A stretch of 15,977 bases of DNA from an uncultured Anaerolineae bacterium (GCA_937129505.1 CAKZNJ010000105.1:1-15977); one strand, 5' to 3'. Shown: positions 1 through 6,939, counted from the first letter of the stretch. The notes: generated by a model not told the origin, from the sequence alone. Numbers and translations are program-made.

Positions 1-521
1 TGCTTCAAACGCAGCTCGACGGTGTCCTCGTCCACCACAACCGCTTGATCTAGGATGGAAAGGTCGGTAAGCCCACCGCTCTTGGCAGCTTGGTTGTAGG
101 TAAAGGCAACGTCTTTCGCCGTCAAAGGCTGACCATCCGAAAACTTAACGTCTTTGCGGATATCAACTGTCCACACAAAACGGTCTTCACTCACCGTGTA
201 GTTCGTCGCTAAATCGTTCACGATATTGAGATCGGCATCGCGACGCAAGAGGGTGCTTTGAAAGAGTGGCGAACCATAACGTCCCCATCCCAGTGTGGGA
301 TCGTAACCGTCACTGCTTTCGCCGCCGATTGCCAGAGTCAGGGTTCGCGGTTCGGTTTCATCGCTTTGCGCGGTGGTAGCCGTCTCTACAGGTGAGGACA
401 CCTGAGCGGATGGTTCGGTAGCTAACGGCGTTGGAGGAGAAACGCTTTGAGTTTGACAGGCTGTGATCAGTAACAAGAGAAAGAGAGAGGTGATTGTTGC
501 CTGAGCCAAGGCTTTTTTCAT
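1..521 (-). CDS. ABC transporter solute-binding lipoprotein (family 5, nickel/peptide type), 3' end cut by window
   Basis: The 173 visible N-terminal residues begin with a lipoprotein signal peptide: MKK, a hydrophobic stretch at about 8-20, and the lipobox LITAC with the lipidated Cys at 22. A Ser/Thr/Pro-rich linker (about 23-58) follows. The mature part then shows hallmarks of family 5 extracellular binding proteins, including GWGRYGSPLFQSTLL at about 80-95 and FSDGQPLTAKDVAFTY at about 130-145. The protein should sit on the outer face of the cytoplasmic membrane and deliver a peptide, nickel or metal chelate to a permease encoded further left. The start is ATG with an AAAGGAGA ribosome site 7 bases upstream. 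It diverges from a Fur-family regulator, which argues for a metal or metallophore substrate; that is inference. The C-terminus, needed for finer assignment, lies outside the window. Confidence 0.9.
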   Translation of the reverse strand, partial: MKKALAQATITSLFLLLLITACQTQSVSPPTPLATEPSAQVSSPVETATTAQSDETEPRTLTLAIGGESSDGYDPTLGWGRYGSPLFQSTLLRRDADLNIVNDLATNYTVSEDRFVWTVDIRKDVKFSDGQPLTAKDVAFTYNQAAKSGGLTDLSILDQAVVVDEDTVELRLK

Positions 522-559
522 GATGAATCTCCTTTGAGGTAAAATGAATAAGAGACTGA

Positions 560-601
560 ATAGCTAAACCCGATTTGTTGACGCCCATTTTTTCTAGCTA
601 T
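560..601. promoter_or_regulatory. Inverted repeat ATAGCTA/TAGCTAT in the leader of the binding-protein gene
   Basis: Two perfect 7-base arms (560-566 and 595-601) are separated by 28 bases, in the predicted 5' leader of the solute-binding protein gene and downstream of its promoter. It could be a leader hairpin or a second regulator site. The arms are short and AT-rich, so chance is possible. Confidence 0.3.
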
Positions 602-629
602 GCGGGCCTCTTACCATAGGTTTTGTTCG

Positions 630-658
630 ATTATAATAGCAAATTTTTGAAAATGCAA
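630..658 (-). promoter_or_regulatory. Promoter of the solute-binding protein gene
   Basis: Reading the minus strand there is a -35-like TTGCAT (653-658), a 17-base spacer and a perfect -10 TATAAT (630-635). Transcription would begin near 623 and give a leader of about 100 bases. The -35 hexamer matches the consensus only in part (TTG), but spacing and -10 are ideal. The -35 lies inside the palindrome at 652-669, the expected arrangement for metal-dependent repression. Confidence 0.6.
632..637 (+). promoter_or_regulatory. fur-like: Candidate -10 element for the Fur-family gene
   Basis: TATAAT on the plus strand is the other half of the self-complementary octamer ATTATAAT (630-637), so one element could serve both directions. 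No good -35 is present; TTACCA at 611-616 is only 15 bases away. Transcription would start near 644, putting the palindrome at 652-669 inside the early transcribed region, as in an autorepressed gene. Confidence 0.4.
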
Positions 659-669
659 GTATTTGCGTT
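652..669. promoter_or_regulatory. Candidate operator for the Fur-family regulator (AAtGCAAgTAtTTGCgTT)
   Basis: This is an 18-base dyad centred between 660 and 661. The pairs AA/TT, GCAA/TTGC and the central TA are symmetric and only the bases in lower case break symmetry. It covers the -35 of the binding-protein promoter and lies downstream of the putative fur start site, so one bound regulator could repress both. The half-site resembles the TTGCAA half-site described for the nickel regulator Nur of Streptomyces, though the spacing differs. That likeness is suggestive only. Confidence 0.5.
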
Positions 670-690
670 ATCTTTACGGAAAAAAATGAG

Positions 691-1092
691 ATGAAAACAA
701 GCTCAGTGGAACTGATTATTTTAGATTTGCTCAGCCGAGAACAGGCACATCTTACTGCGCAAGAGATCTACCAACAGCTTAAGCCGCGTTTGCCCGCCGT
801 AAATCCCTCGACAGTTTATCGAGCTCTGGAACGGATGGCTCACACCGGCAAGATCTCGGTATCCGACATGGGACAAGGAGCAATGGTGTATGAGGCAGTG
901 GGGGGAGAACGACATCACCATCTGGTTTGTCAGGAATGTGGGGCAGTGTTGACGATTGAAGATCAACCGGTGAGCAATTTGTTTGCTCACTTAGAAAACA
1001 AATATCACTTTGACATGATCACGAATCATCTGATTCTCTTTGGCATCTGCCAGCAGTGTCAGAAGCAGAGAAATTCCGAGGAAAAGAGATAG
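691..1092 (+). CDS. Fur-family metal-responsive transcriptional regulator
   Basis: This 133-residue protein has the two Fur domains. An N-terminal winged helix (about 1-70) carries the recognition-helix signature NPSTVYRALERM at 38-49. The C-terminal dimerisation and metal domain has HHHLVC at 75-80, C80-x2-C83 and C120-x2-C123 (the structural zinc ligands of many Fur proteins), plus H106 and H113 as possible regulatory ligands. The N-terminus is short and lacks the RxTxQR segment that begins many members. The upstream in-frame sequence does not offer a better start: the ATG at 687 is out of frame and closes at once. The ribosome site is weak (purine-rich A tract). It diverges from the ABC binding-protein gene and probably controls it and itself. 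The metal (nickel, zinc, iron or manganese) cannot be fixed from sequence alone. Confidence 0.92.
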   Translation: MKTSSVELIILDLLSREQAHLTAQEIYQQLKPRLPAVNPSTVYRALERMAHTGKISVSDMGQGAMVYEAVGGERHHHLVCQECGAVLTIEDQPVSNLFAHLENKYHFDMITNHLILFGICQQCQKQRNSEEKR

Positions 1093-1144
1093 AGCAATTG
1101 TCTCTGTTTTCAGGACAATGCTCGTGAAGTCAATTGCCTATCTC
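1086..1144. terminator. Shared hairpin region between convergent genes (alternative stems)
   Basis: The arms at 1086-1100 and 1131-1144 pair over 14 bases with one bulge and include the stop codons of both convergent genes. A competing inner hairpin at 1092-1123 pairs GAGCAATTGTCTCTG with CAGGACAATGCTC around a TTTT loop: 13 pairs and two bulged bases. Neither stem is followed by a U tract, so intrinsic termination is not certain. The position between converging genes supports a bidirectional terminator. Confidence 0.5.
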
Positions 1145-1797
1145 AGCTTTGTTAGGGCGGCCTCGATTTGCTCGACTACTTTTTGAATATCCTGATTCAA
1201 CTGCTCGATTTGGTCGGACAAATCCCGAGTTGCATCGACGGAATTCCCCATCGTTTGAGCGACAACGCCAAATCCCCTGCCATGGTCTCCGGCACGTGCT
1301 GCCTCGATGCGCGCATTGATGGCGATAATCCTCATCTCAGCGGTGATTGTCTGAATGCCCTGCACCAGTTCATTAATTTGTTTTAGGCTGTGTAGGATTT
1401 TAGCTTGGATGTCTGAAATCTCGCTAACCACGTCGGATTGGATCGCTTGGGTCTTTCCTTCGATTGCCGAGAGCGTCAGGAAGGCTGCGCTGTGAGTGAC
1501 CAAGGCGAATTGATGCTGCGCCGATTGTCTGATTAAGTCTTCTGAGACGGCATCAGAGTTGGTCACTTCGAACAGGATGTCTGTACGGTGCTGCTTTAAG
1601 GCATCTTGATAGCTCGAAAAAGTAGGAATACCCGCCTTTTGTGCTTGAAGGACAGCCGGAGCTTGAGGGTCTAAGTCGGCTAGAAAGACAATGTGACAGT
1701 TTGGAAAATCCTTAAACAAATCCAGCAGTTGGCAACCTGCTCTGCCACCTCCTACGATTGCCACCGATAGAGATGGAGAAGACTGTATCGCGTTCAT
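1138..1797 (-). CDS. Soluble Rossmann-domain protein fused to a chemoreceptor-type signalling hairpin
   Basis: The 219 residues fall into two parts. Residues about 10-115 form a Rossmann-like nucleotide-binding domain: VAIVGGGRAG at 12-21, then an acidic strand end LADLDP at 39-44 and DILFEVTN at 73-80. Residues about 120-219 are helical, heptad-rich and contain the conserved tip of methyl-accepting chemotaxis proteins, IEAARAGDHGRGFGVVA at 164-180, which in that family contacts CheA and CheW. There is no membrane segment or signal peptide, and the signalling arm is far shorter than in ordinary receptors. I chose the ATG at 1797; a longer reading from TTG at 1818 would put the ribosome site AAAGGAG inside the gene. 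A role as a cytoplasmic redox or nucleotide sensor feeding a CheA-like kinase is inference. Confidence 0.82.
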   Translation of the reverse strand: MNAIQSSPSLSVAIVGGGRAGCQLLDLFKDFPNCHIVFLADLDPQAPAVLQAQKAGIPTFSSYQDALKQHRTDILFEVTNSDAVSEDLIRQSAQHQFALVTHSAAFLTLSAIEGKTQAIQSDVVSEISDIQAKILHSLKQINELVQGIQTITAEMRIIAINARIEAARAGDHGRGFGVVAQTMGNSVDATRDLSDQIEQLNQDIQKVVEQIEAALTKLR

Positions 1798-1818
1798 TTG
1801 CAAGGAGCTCCTTTGCAA
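1798..1818. promoter_or_regulatory. Near-palindrome over the ribosome-binding site of the Rossmann-chemoreceptor gene
   Basis: On the plus strand TTGCAAGGAG (1798-1807) is mirrored by CTCCTTTGCAA (1808-1818), with one extra T. On the mRNA the AAAGGAG ribosome site would be paired in a hairpin directly before the ATG at 1797. It could limit translation, or be a protein-binding site. The outer TTGCAA hexamers echo the half-sites of the palindrome at 652-669. Confidence 0.45.
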
Positions 1819-1880
1819 GGGATGATGAAAATCCTGAACATAGAGATAAAACGAGGGAAAAAATCAGCAGAGGGGGAAAG

Positions 1881-1902
1881 TAACCCGGCAAAGTTAGGGT
1901 TA
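1881..1902 (-). terminator. Weak hairpin at the stop codon of the 86-residue gene
   Basis: The arms TAACCC (1881-1886) and GGGTTA (1897-1902) pair over six bases around a 10-base loop, overlapping the TAA stop. The sequence after it in transcription direction is pyrimidine-rich (CTTTCCCCCT) but not a clean U tract. It may be a partial terminator before the chemoreceptor-like gene. The rest of the gap 1798-1899 shows no clear promoter. Confidence 0.3.
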
Positions 1903-2160
1903 TTGTCGGGAGGCAATCCTTTCTTTGGCAGCCAAATTCAACAAGCGATAGCCAAGGGCAAGCGACTCTTTCAATTGGCGTAATTCTACCTGACTAAGCT
2001 GGGCTGAACGCTCGTAGTGCTCCACCAAACGTAAAAGCGAACCGCGCACGCCGCTTGCCTGATGAGCCCAGTATGAGTCGGCCGAAAGTCGCTCCAGGCG
2101 AGTGACTAAGAGAGTTGCAGAGCGGATCCAGCGAGATTGCTCATTCGAGGTGGGAATCAT
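1900..2160 (-). CDS. Small protein of unknown function (86 residues)
   Basis: I do not recognise a family. The product has no signal peptide, membrane segment or cysteine. It is rich in Leu, Arg, Ser and Glu and looks wholly helical, with two tryptophans (11 and 31) and an amphipathic pattern at about 40-75. The ATG start is preceded by a strong AAAGGAGG ribosome site 11 bases upstream, which is the main reason to believe it is a gene. It lies 91 bases after the dehydrogenase-like gene and about 100 bases before the Rossmann-chemoreceptor gene on the same strand, so it is probably co-transcribed with them. It could be a small adaptor or regulatory protein, but nothing in the sequence shows that. 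Confidence 0.6.
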   Translation of the reverse strand: MIPTSNEQSRWIRSATLLVTRLERLSADSYWAHQASGVRGSLLRLVEHYERSAQLSQVELRQLKESLALGYRLLNLAAKERIASRQ

Positions 2161-2251
2161 CGCAGCGTCAGCCTCCTTTCTCGGGGAAAGTGGCTTGATT
2201 TACAGGAGTCTTGCCGGGTGTAGAAAGGAGTCATACGGCGTGCGCGGAAAA

Positions 2252-2980
2252 TTATCCTTTCGTTCGCAAGGTGGAGCGACCGCCATCTACGCCAATAATC
2301 TGCCCGCTGATCCAATCCGCTTGGGGAGAGAGCAGAAACACAGCTAAGCTGGCTATATCGCTTGCCTCACCGAGGCGCTGCATAGCATGCAAGGCGGCAA
2401 TCGAAGCCGCCATTTGTTCACTGCCCAATAGGTTTTCACCCAAAGGCGTTCGGGTGAGCGAAGGGGCAATGGCGTTGACGCGCACTTTGGGAGCTAACTC
2501 GGCTGCCAAGGAGAGAGTCAAAGCTGACACTGCCCCTTTTGCCATCCCAATCGAGGCGTGGTTGGTAAAGCCTTGCGCAGCAGCGACACTGGAGAACAGA
2601 ACGACCGAAGCAATCCTCTCGCTCTTCTTTAAAGCCGGCAGAGCAGCCTGCACTGCCAACGCTGCCCCTAAGGCGTTAATGCGAAAATCTCTGAGAAAGT
2701 CGGCCTCGGTCAAACGGGGAAGTGAGCGGATGGTGATCGTCCCTACAGCGTAAACAAGGCCGTCTAAAGGCTGTCCGGCGTCCTCGGCAACACGGTTAAA
2801 CAGCGAAGCATCGGTGACATCCCCTACTGTATAAGTTGCACCTACTTCTCGGGCAAGAGCAGCGAGTTTGTTTTCCGTTTTGGCGACCAGGTGCAATTGG
2901 GCGCCTTGAGCGATCAACAGCCGGCAAATTGTCGCGCCGATGCCTCCCGTTGCGCCGTAGATGAGAATGCGTCTGTCCAT
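2252..2980 (-). CDS. Short-chain dehydrogenase/reductase-like protein lacking the catalytic tyrosine
   Basis: This 242-residue SDR-fold protein has the nucleotide-binding glycine motif GATGGIG at 9-15 and the family elements AVG near 78-80, N102 and S131. C-terminal features are VRVNAIAPSLTRTPL at 167-180 and ISGQIIGVDGG at 224-234. In the active site the family pattern YxxxK reads I144-G-M-A-K148. Lysine is present, but the catalytic tyrosine is replaced by isoleucine, at the expected spacing of 13 from S131. It may therefore use another acid/base, or bind a nucleotide for a non-redox role. I chose the ATG at 2980, with AGG 6 bases upstream and only 7 bases after the stop of the luciferase-like gene; an upstream TTG at 3001 would overlap that gene. 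The tight spacing indicates one operon and perhaps a shared substrate. Confidence 0.88.
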   Translation of the reverse strand: MDRRILIYGATGGIGATICRLLIAQGAQLHLVAKTENKLAALAREVGATYTVGDVTDASLFNRVAEDAGQPLDGLVYAVGTITIRSLPRLTEADFLRDFRINALGAALAVQAALPALKKSERIASVVLFSSVAAAQGFTNHASIGMAKGAVSALTLSLAAELAPKVRVNAIAPSLTRTPLGENLLGSEQMAASIAALHAMQRLGEASDIASLAVFLLSPQADWISGQIIGVDGGRSTLRTKG

Positions 2981-2987
2981 CCTTGAC

Positions 2988-3986
2988 CTATGCCTGCGCA
3001 AAGGTGTCGATCAACAGTTTGACATCGCCACCGACCGAATAGAGAATCGGACAAGTACAACCGTGCTTGCGGTACTCATCCACTTTGGCACGGGCTTCTT
3101 CAGGGGTGCCGGAAGCGGTAATGCGGTGAATCAAATCTTCTGGAACCAAATGTTTAGCTCTATTGATTTGTTCTTTCGTGGCTGGCCAACCGAGAATAGC
3201 TTGGATTTCAGCCACCACTTCTTGGGAGACGCCCGAAGCTTTGGCAATGTGCGGTTGTTGCGCGAGGTATTGAGTGAGCAACATGCGGGTGGAATCGATG
3301 GCTTTTTCACGGTCATGATCAACGGAGCAAACCACGAGTTGTGGGCGATCAAGGTCCTCAAGGCTGCGCCCAGCTTTTTTCGCGCCCTTTTCTAGCAGTT
3401 CCAGCGCCCGATCATTATATTCAGGCGGAACACAATAATTCAAAACTGCTCCATCGGCAATTTCACCGGTCATTTCCATCATCTGGTCGCCAGTCGCTCC
3501 GATCATGATGGGAACATTGCGTGGCTCACGCCGACCATGAACGACATCTAGTTCGATGCCGTCCACATGCACAAATTCCCCGTGGAAGGTCACCCGCTCC
3601 ATGTTCAACAATCGGCGCAGGATCGTCACTGTTTCGCGCATAGCAACCAGTGGTTTTTTTCGCTCAATGCCCACGTTTCGGGCAAGGGGGTCCCACCATG
3701 CCCCAATGCCGCAGATGATGCGGTTCGGAGCTAAATCGTCCAATGTCAGGAAGGTAGCAGCCAGTAAACCGATATTGCGCGTCCAGTTGTTGATCACCCC
3801 GGAACCTACTTTGATGCGCTCGGTAACGGCGGCGTAAGCAGCCATGGGAACGATAGCGTCGCGCACTAAGCGCGACTCGGCTTGCCAAACGGCCTCAAAG
3901 CCGCGCTGCTCGGCATAACGGACATACTCCAACCCCTCACGAAGATCGTGGGCGTCTTGAAGATAGAGTGCAACTCTTTCAGTCAT
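2988..3986 (-). CDS. Luciferase-like (LLM) F420-dependent oxidoreductase
   Basis: The 332 residues cover a full bacterial-luciferase TIM barrel of the type related to methylenetetrahydromethanopterin reductase (Mer). Features are GFEAVWQAES at about 29-38, RIKVGSGVINNWTRN at about 57-71 with the family's typical strand 3, APNRIICGIGAWWDP at about 86-100, and VPIMIGATGDQMMEMTGEIADG at about 158-179. Enzymes of this type transfer hydride between F420 and a substrate; the substrate here is unknown. The presence of F420 synthesis genes and npdG in the same window supports F420 over FMN. The start is ATG with an excellent AAGGAGGT ribosome site 6 bases upstream. It appears to be the first gene of an operon with the SDR-like gene. 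Confidence 0.9.
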   Translation of the reverse strand: MTERVALYLQDAHDLREGLEYVRYAEQRGFEAVWQAESRLVRDAIVPMAAYAAVTERIKVGSGVINNWTRNIGLLAATFLTLDDLAPNRIICGIGAWWDPLARNVGIERKKPLVAMRETVTILRRLLNMERVTFHGEFVHVDGIELDVVHGRREPRNVPIMIGATGDQMMEMTGEIADGAVLNYCVPPEYNDRALELLEKGAKKAGRSLEDLDRPQLVVCSVDHDREKAIDSTRMLLTQYLAQQPHIAKASGVSQEVVAEIQAILGWPATKEQINRAKHLVPEDLIHRITASGTPEEARAKVDEYRKHGCTCPILYSVGGDVKLLIDTFAQA

Positions 3987-4008
3987 AAATACCTCCTTAA
4001 GGAATAAT

Positions 4009-4037
4009 TTTATCCGATAAATTGTTCATTCTGGCAA
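4009..4037 (-). promoter_or_regulatory. Promoter of the LLM oxidoreductase operon
   Basis: The minus strand reads TTGCCA (4032-4037), a 17-base spacer, and GATAAA (4009-4014). Start of transcription near 4002 would give a very short leader ending in the AAGGAGGT ribosome site. Confidence 0.6.
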
Positions 4038-4040
4038 TTT

Positions 4041-4085
4041 CTCGGAGGCGTCCGAGGGAGGAATATCCTTATAGATTATCCCTCC
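4041..4085 (-). terminator. Tandem hairpins downstream of ppc
   Basis: In ppc transcription direction a 9-base stem (4077-4085 with 4057-4065, one G-U pair, 11-base loop) is followed at once by a perfect 6-base stem CTCGGA/CTCCGAG-type at 4041-4056 with a 4-base loop. There is no U tract after either (the sequence continues AAATTG). It lies between the end of ppc and the next promoter, so a terminator is the likely role. The rest of 3987-4137 shows nothing further. Confidence 0.5.
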
Positions 4086-4137
4086 GAATGCCGGCAAGGC
4101 TGATCAAGCAAGATCGCCGCAAGGTAGACCAGTAACC

Positions 4138-6891
4138 CTACCCCGTGTTTTGCAAGCCGGCAGCGATGCCGTTGATCGTGAGCGCAATTACTTCGAATAC
4201 GGCTTGAGCCGCTGGGCTGTCCGGATTGGTGAAACGGCGCCATTTGCCGAGCATCTCGACCTGTAAGTAATTTAGAGGGTCAATATAGGGATTGCGCAAC
4301 CGCACCGCTCGTTGGGTGATCGGTTCATCATCGAGCAATTGATTGTGCCCGCTGGCGCGCAGCACCCATTCCACCGTGCGTTCATATTCGTCACGAATGA
4401 TTTGGTAATAGTGCTCGCCTTGTTGCGGCTCCGAGACTAATTCCAAGTAAAGAGCGGCAATCTCCATATCTGCCCGCACCAGCGAGCTTTCAGCGTTGCT
4501 GATCAAGGCGTGGAAGAATTGCCAACCGTTATACATCTCGCTCAGGCGAACTTCATCGCCTAACGCTGCTAAACCGCTTCCCAGCCCAAACCAACCTGGG
4601 AGGTTATAGCGGCTCTGCATCCACGAAAAAACCCACGGAATGGCGCGCAGACTGTCGATGGTTGCAACGGGTTGGCGGGCGGCGGGACGTGAGCCGATTT
4701 GCAGGCGTTTGATCACGTCAATGGGAGTGACTGCCTGCCAGAAATCCAAGAATCTAGGGTCACCCTTCACCAACTGACGGTAGGTTAGAAAAGCCTGCTT
4801 TGCCATGATGTCCATAGCAGAACGCCACTCTGGCTCAACAGCAGTTTGACCATTGGGGGCAGAAGCGAGCAGGACAGCATGAACTAACTGCTCGAGGGTG
4901 CGATGGGCTAGAGCTGGATTGGAATAGCGCGCCGCGATCACTTCGCCTTGCTCTGTAACCCGAAATCGGCCCTGAATCGTGCCGGCTGGTTGAGCGCGGA
5001 TTGCCCGATTTGTCGGGCCACCGCCGCGGGCGACCGTGCCCCCCCGCCCGTGGAAGATCGTCAGCTTGACGCCTGCATCTTGAGCCACTTTGACGATTTC
5101 CTCTTGGGCGCGATAGAGAGCCCAATTTGCCATCAGCAAGCCGCCGTCTTTGTTACTGTCGGAGTAACCGATCATAACCATTTGTTCGTTGCGGCATGTT
5201 TGTAAATGTTGGCGATAAAGAGGGAGGGTGAATAGCTCGCGCAAAATCTGCGGCGCATTTTCTAGATCGGCGATAGACTCGAACAGGGGGCAGATCTGGA
5301 AACCCGCCTCGCAGCCGCTCCAACAAGCTAACAACAAAGCGCTCAATATGTCGGCTGCGGCGTGAGTCATTGAGATGATCAAGGGACCAATTATTTCCTC
5401 CCCATAGGTTTTTCTGGCGCGATTGATCAGAGAGAACAGCGCCCATGTCTTAGCGGTCTCTGCCGTGACACCAGGGTTCTCTGCCAAAGACGGCGGGGCA
5501 GATTCTAACGCTTTCACTAATATTTCCAGCCGCTCAGCAGGTGGCAAACTCTCGAAAACGGGGGTGATTTGCAAAGCTCTGAGCACTTCGCCCACACTGC
5601 GGTTGAGCATACTGGAGTCCTCACGAATATCCAAACGAGCAGCGTGCAAGCCAAAGATTGCCAATCGCTGTTGAAGGCGGGACAAATTCTTTTTGCGCAG
5701 CGTGGGCGGCAAAGCCTCTTCGATCCAACGTAAGGGACGACGTAAATGTTCTACGGTGATGCGGGAGGGTTGAGGCTGGGGCGAGAGCAGGTTTGCCCTC
5801 ATATCCGCTTGGGATGCCAGCGCAAGGTCGTTTGCCAGCAATGACAGGATCAACCGATAGGGTTCGTGGGCATAGCGCTTGGCGATATACTGGCTGTGTT
5901 CGGGAAGAGGTTGCCGTTCTTGAAGCCACTTTTCTAACAGTGGCGGTAGCGGAAAGCGACGGGCGCTGATGCTCAACCGTCGCGCTTGTTCGCTTAATTC
6001 GCGGCGATAATTTTCGATGGCGAGACCGCGGTGCAGACGCAAAGTTTCGATCGTTACCTCTGGTGTGACATTAGGGTTGCCATCCCGATCACCACCGATC
6101 CAAGAAGCAAGACGCAACCACGGTTGTTCCACCGCTAAACCGGGGTAGTGCTCGGCGAGAGCAAGCTCCAGATCATCATAGAGTTTCGGCAGTGTATTCC
6201 AGAAGACTTCTTCGATGTAATATAAGCCTGTGCGCACCTCGTCGGTGACTTCATATTTGCTCACTCTGGCCCTTTCGGTCAGCCACAAGCTGGTGATTTC
6301 GGCGCGAATCGTCTCGATAAGCTCTGCTTCTTGGCGCGGCGTGCAGGCATATTGGGTTAATTCTTCGAGAGCCATGGCAATGCGTTGCAATTTGGAGAGG
6401 ATCGTCCGCCGGCGCGCTTCGGTGGGGTGGGCTGTCAGCACGATCTCGATAGAGAGATTTTGCAGCAGCTCACTCATCTGCTGGGCGCTGACGCCGCGTT
6501 CTTTGAGCAGGGCAATCGCTTCGCCGATCGAGTCATGTTCGGGGCGGGGATAGATTTCCCTTTGACGTTGGCGCAGGGTATCCAGTCGTGACCGTTCCTC
6601 GGCTAGGTTAACAAGGTCAAAATAGGCAGCGAAGGCAGCCGTGATAATTTGCGCTTCGCCGGGTTGTAAGCGCTTGAGAAGCTGGCGCAGATGCGAATCG
6701 GCTTCCGGGTCACCCGATCGGTGCGCTTTGGTATACGCTCGAATGCGCTCGACCATCTCGAAGAGGGCGACCCCCTCGAATTCCAAGATGACTTTGCCGA
6801 GTAAATCTCCGAGTAAATGGATAATTTGGGAGAGATCCATGGGTTTTCCGCAGGGGATGTCGGGGTTGAGGAGCGTTGATTGATCTGCCAC
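4138..6891 (-). CDS. ppc: Phosphoenolpyruvate carboxylase
   Basis: The enzyme adds bicarbonate to PEP to make oxaloacetate, refilling the TCA cycle. Length (about 917 residues) is normal for the family. Counting from a GTG at 6900, the signatures are VLTAHPTEARRRT at 154-166 with the catalytic His158, IGGDRDGNPNVT at 268-279, MIGYSDSNKDGG at 576-587, and FHGRGGTVARGG at 616-627 with His617 and Arg625. The C-terminus ends NTG, as is usual. The start is uncertain. GTG at 6891 has AGGTGG 5 bases upstream and is chosen; GTG at 6900 has a close AGGA, and ATG at 6840 has a weak site. The residues between these starts are not conserved in the family. It lies downstream of cofC but has its own -10 element. 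No truncation or frameshift is seen. Confidence 0.97.
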   Translation of the reverse strand: MADQSTLLNPDIPCGKPMDLSQIIHLLGDLLGKVILEFEGVALFEMVERIRAYTKAHRSGDPEADSHLRQLLKRLQPGEAQIITAAFAAYFDLVNLAEERSRLDTLRQRQREIYPRPEHDSIGEAIALLKERGVSAQQMSELLQNLSIEIVLTAHPTEARRRTILSKLQRIAMALEELTQYACTPRQEAELIETIRAEITSLWLTERARVSKYEVTDEVRTGLYYIEEVFWNTLPKLYDDLELALAEHYPGLAVEQPWLRLASWIGGDRDGNPNVTPEVTIETLRLHRGLAIENYRRELSEQARRLSISARRFPLPPLLEKWLQERQPLPEHSQYIAKRYAHEPYRLILSLLANDLALASQADMRANLLSPQPQPSRITVEHLRRPLRWIEEALPPTLRKKNLSRLQQRLAIFGLHAARLDIREDSSMLNRSVGEVLRALQITPVFESLPPAERLEILVKALESAPPSLAENPGVTAETAKTWALFSLINRARKTYGEEIIGPLIISMTHAAADILSALLLACWSGCEAGFQICPLFESIADLENAPQILRELFTLPLYRQHLQTCRNEQMVMIGYSDSNKDGGLLMANWALYRAQEEIVKVAQDAGVKLTIFHGRGGTVARGGGPTNRAIRAQPAGTIQGRFRVTEQGEVIAARYSNPALAHRTLEQLVHAVLLASAPNGQTAVEPEWRSAMDIMAKQAFLTYRQLVKGDPRFLDFWQAVTPIDVIKRLQIGSRPAARQPVATIDSLRAIPWVFSWMQSRYNLPGWFGLGSGLAALGDEVRLSEMYNGWQFFHALISNAESSLVRADMEIAALYLELVSEPQQGEHYYQIIRDEYERTVEWVLRASGHNQLLDDEPITQRAVRLRNPYIDPLNYLQVEMLGKWRRFTNPDSPAAQAVFEVIALTINGIAAGLQNTG

Positions 6892-6933
6892 GAGAGCCAC
6901 CTATCCTAGACCAAGTTGGGAAGATTAGTCGCT

Positions 6934-6939
6934 ATTATA
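6934..6939 (-). promoter_or_regulatory. ppc: -10 element of the ppc promoter
   Basis: A perfect TATAAT on the minus strand lies about 43 bases upstream of the chosen GTG. The hexamer 17 bases further upstream (GGATGA) is a poor -35, so strength or regulator dependence is unclear. Confidence 0.45.

Noticed and set aside
358..588. Minus-strand open frame overlapping the transporter leader
   Set aside because: It runs in a different frame through the lipoprotein gene and its promoter region; composition and position mark it as a shadow.
2211..2753. Plus-strand open frame of about 180 codons
   Set aside because: It is antisense to the SDR-like gene, with Ala/Arg-rich shadow composition.
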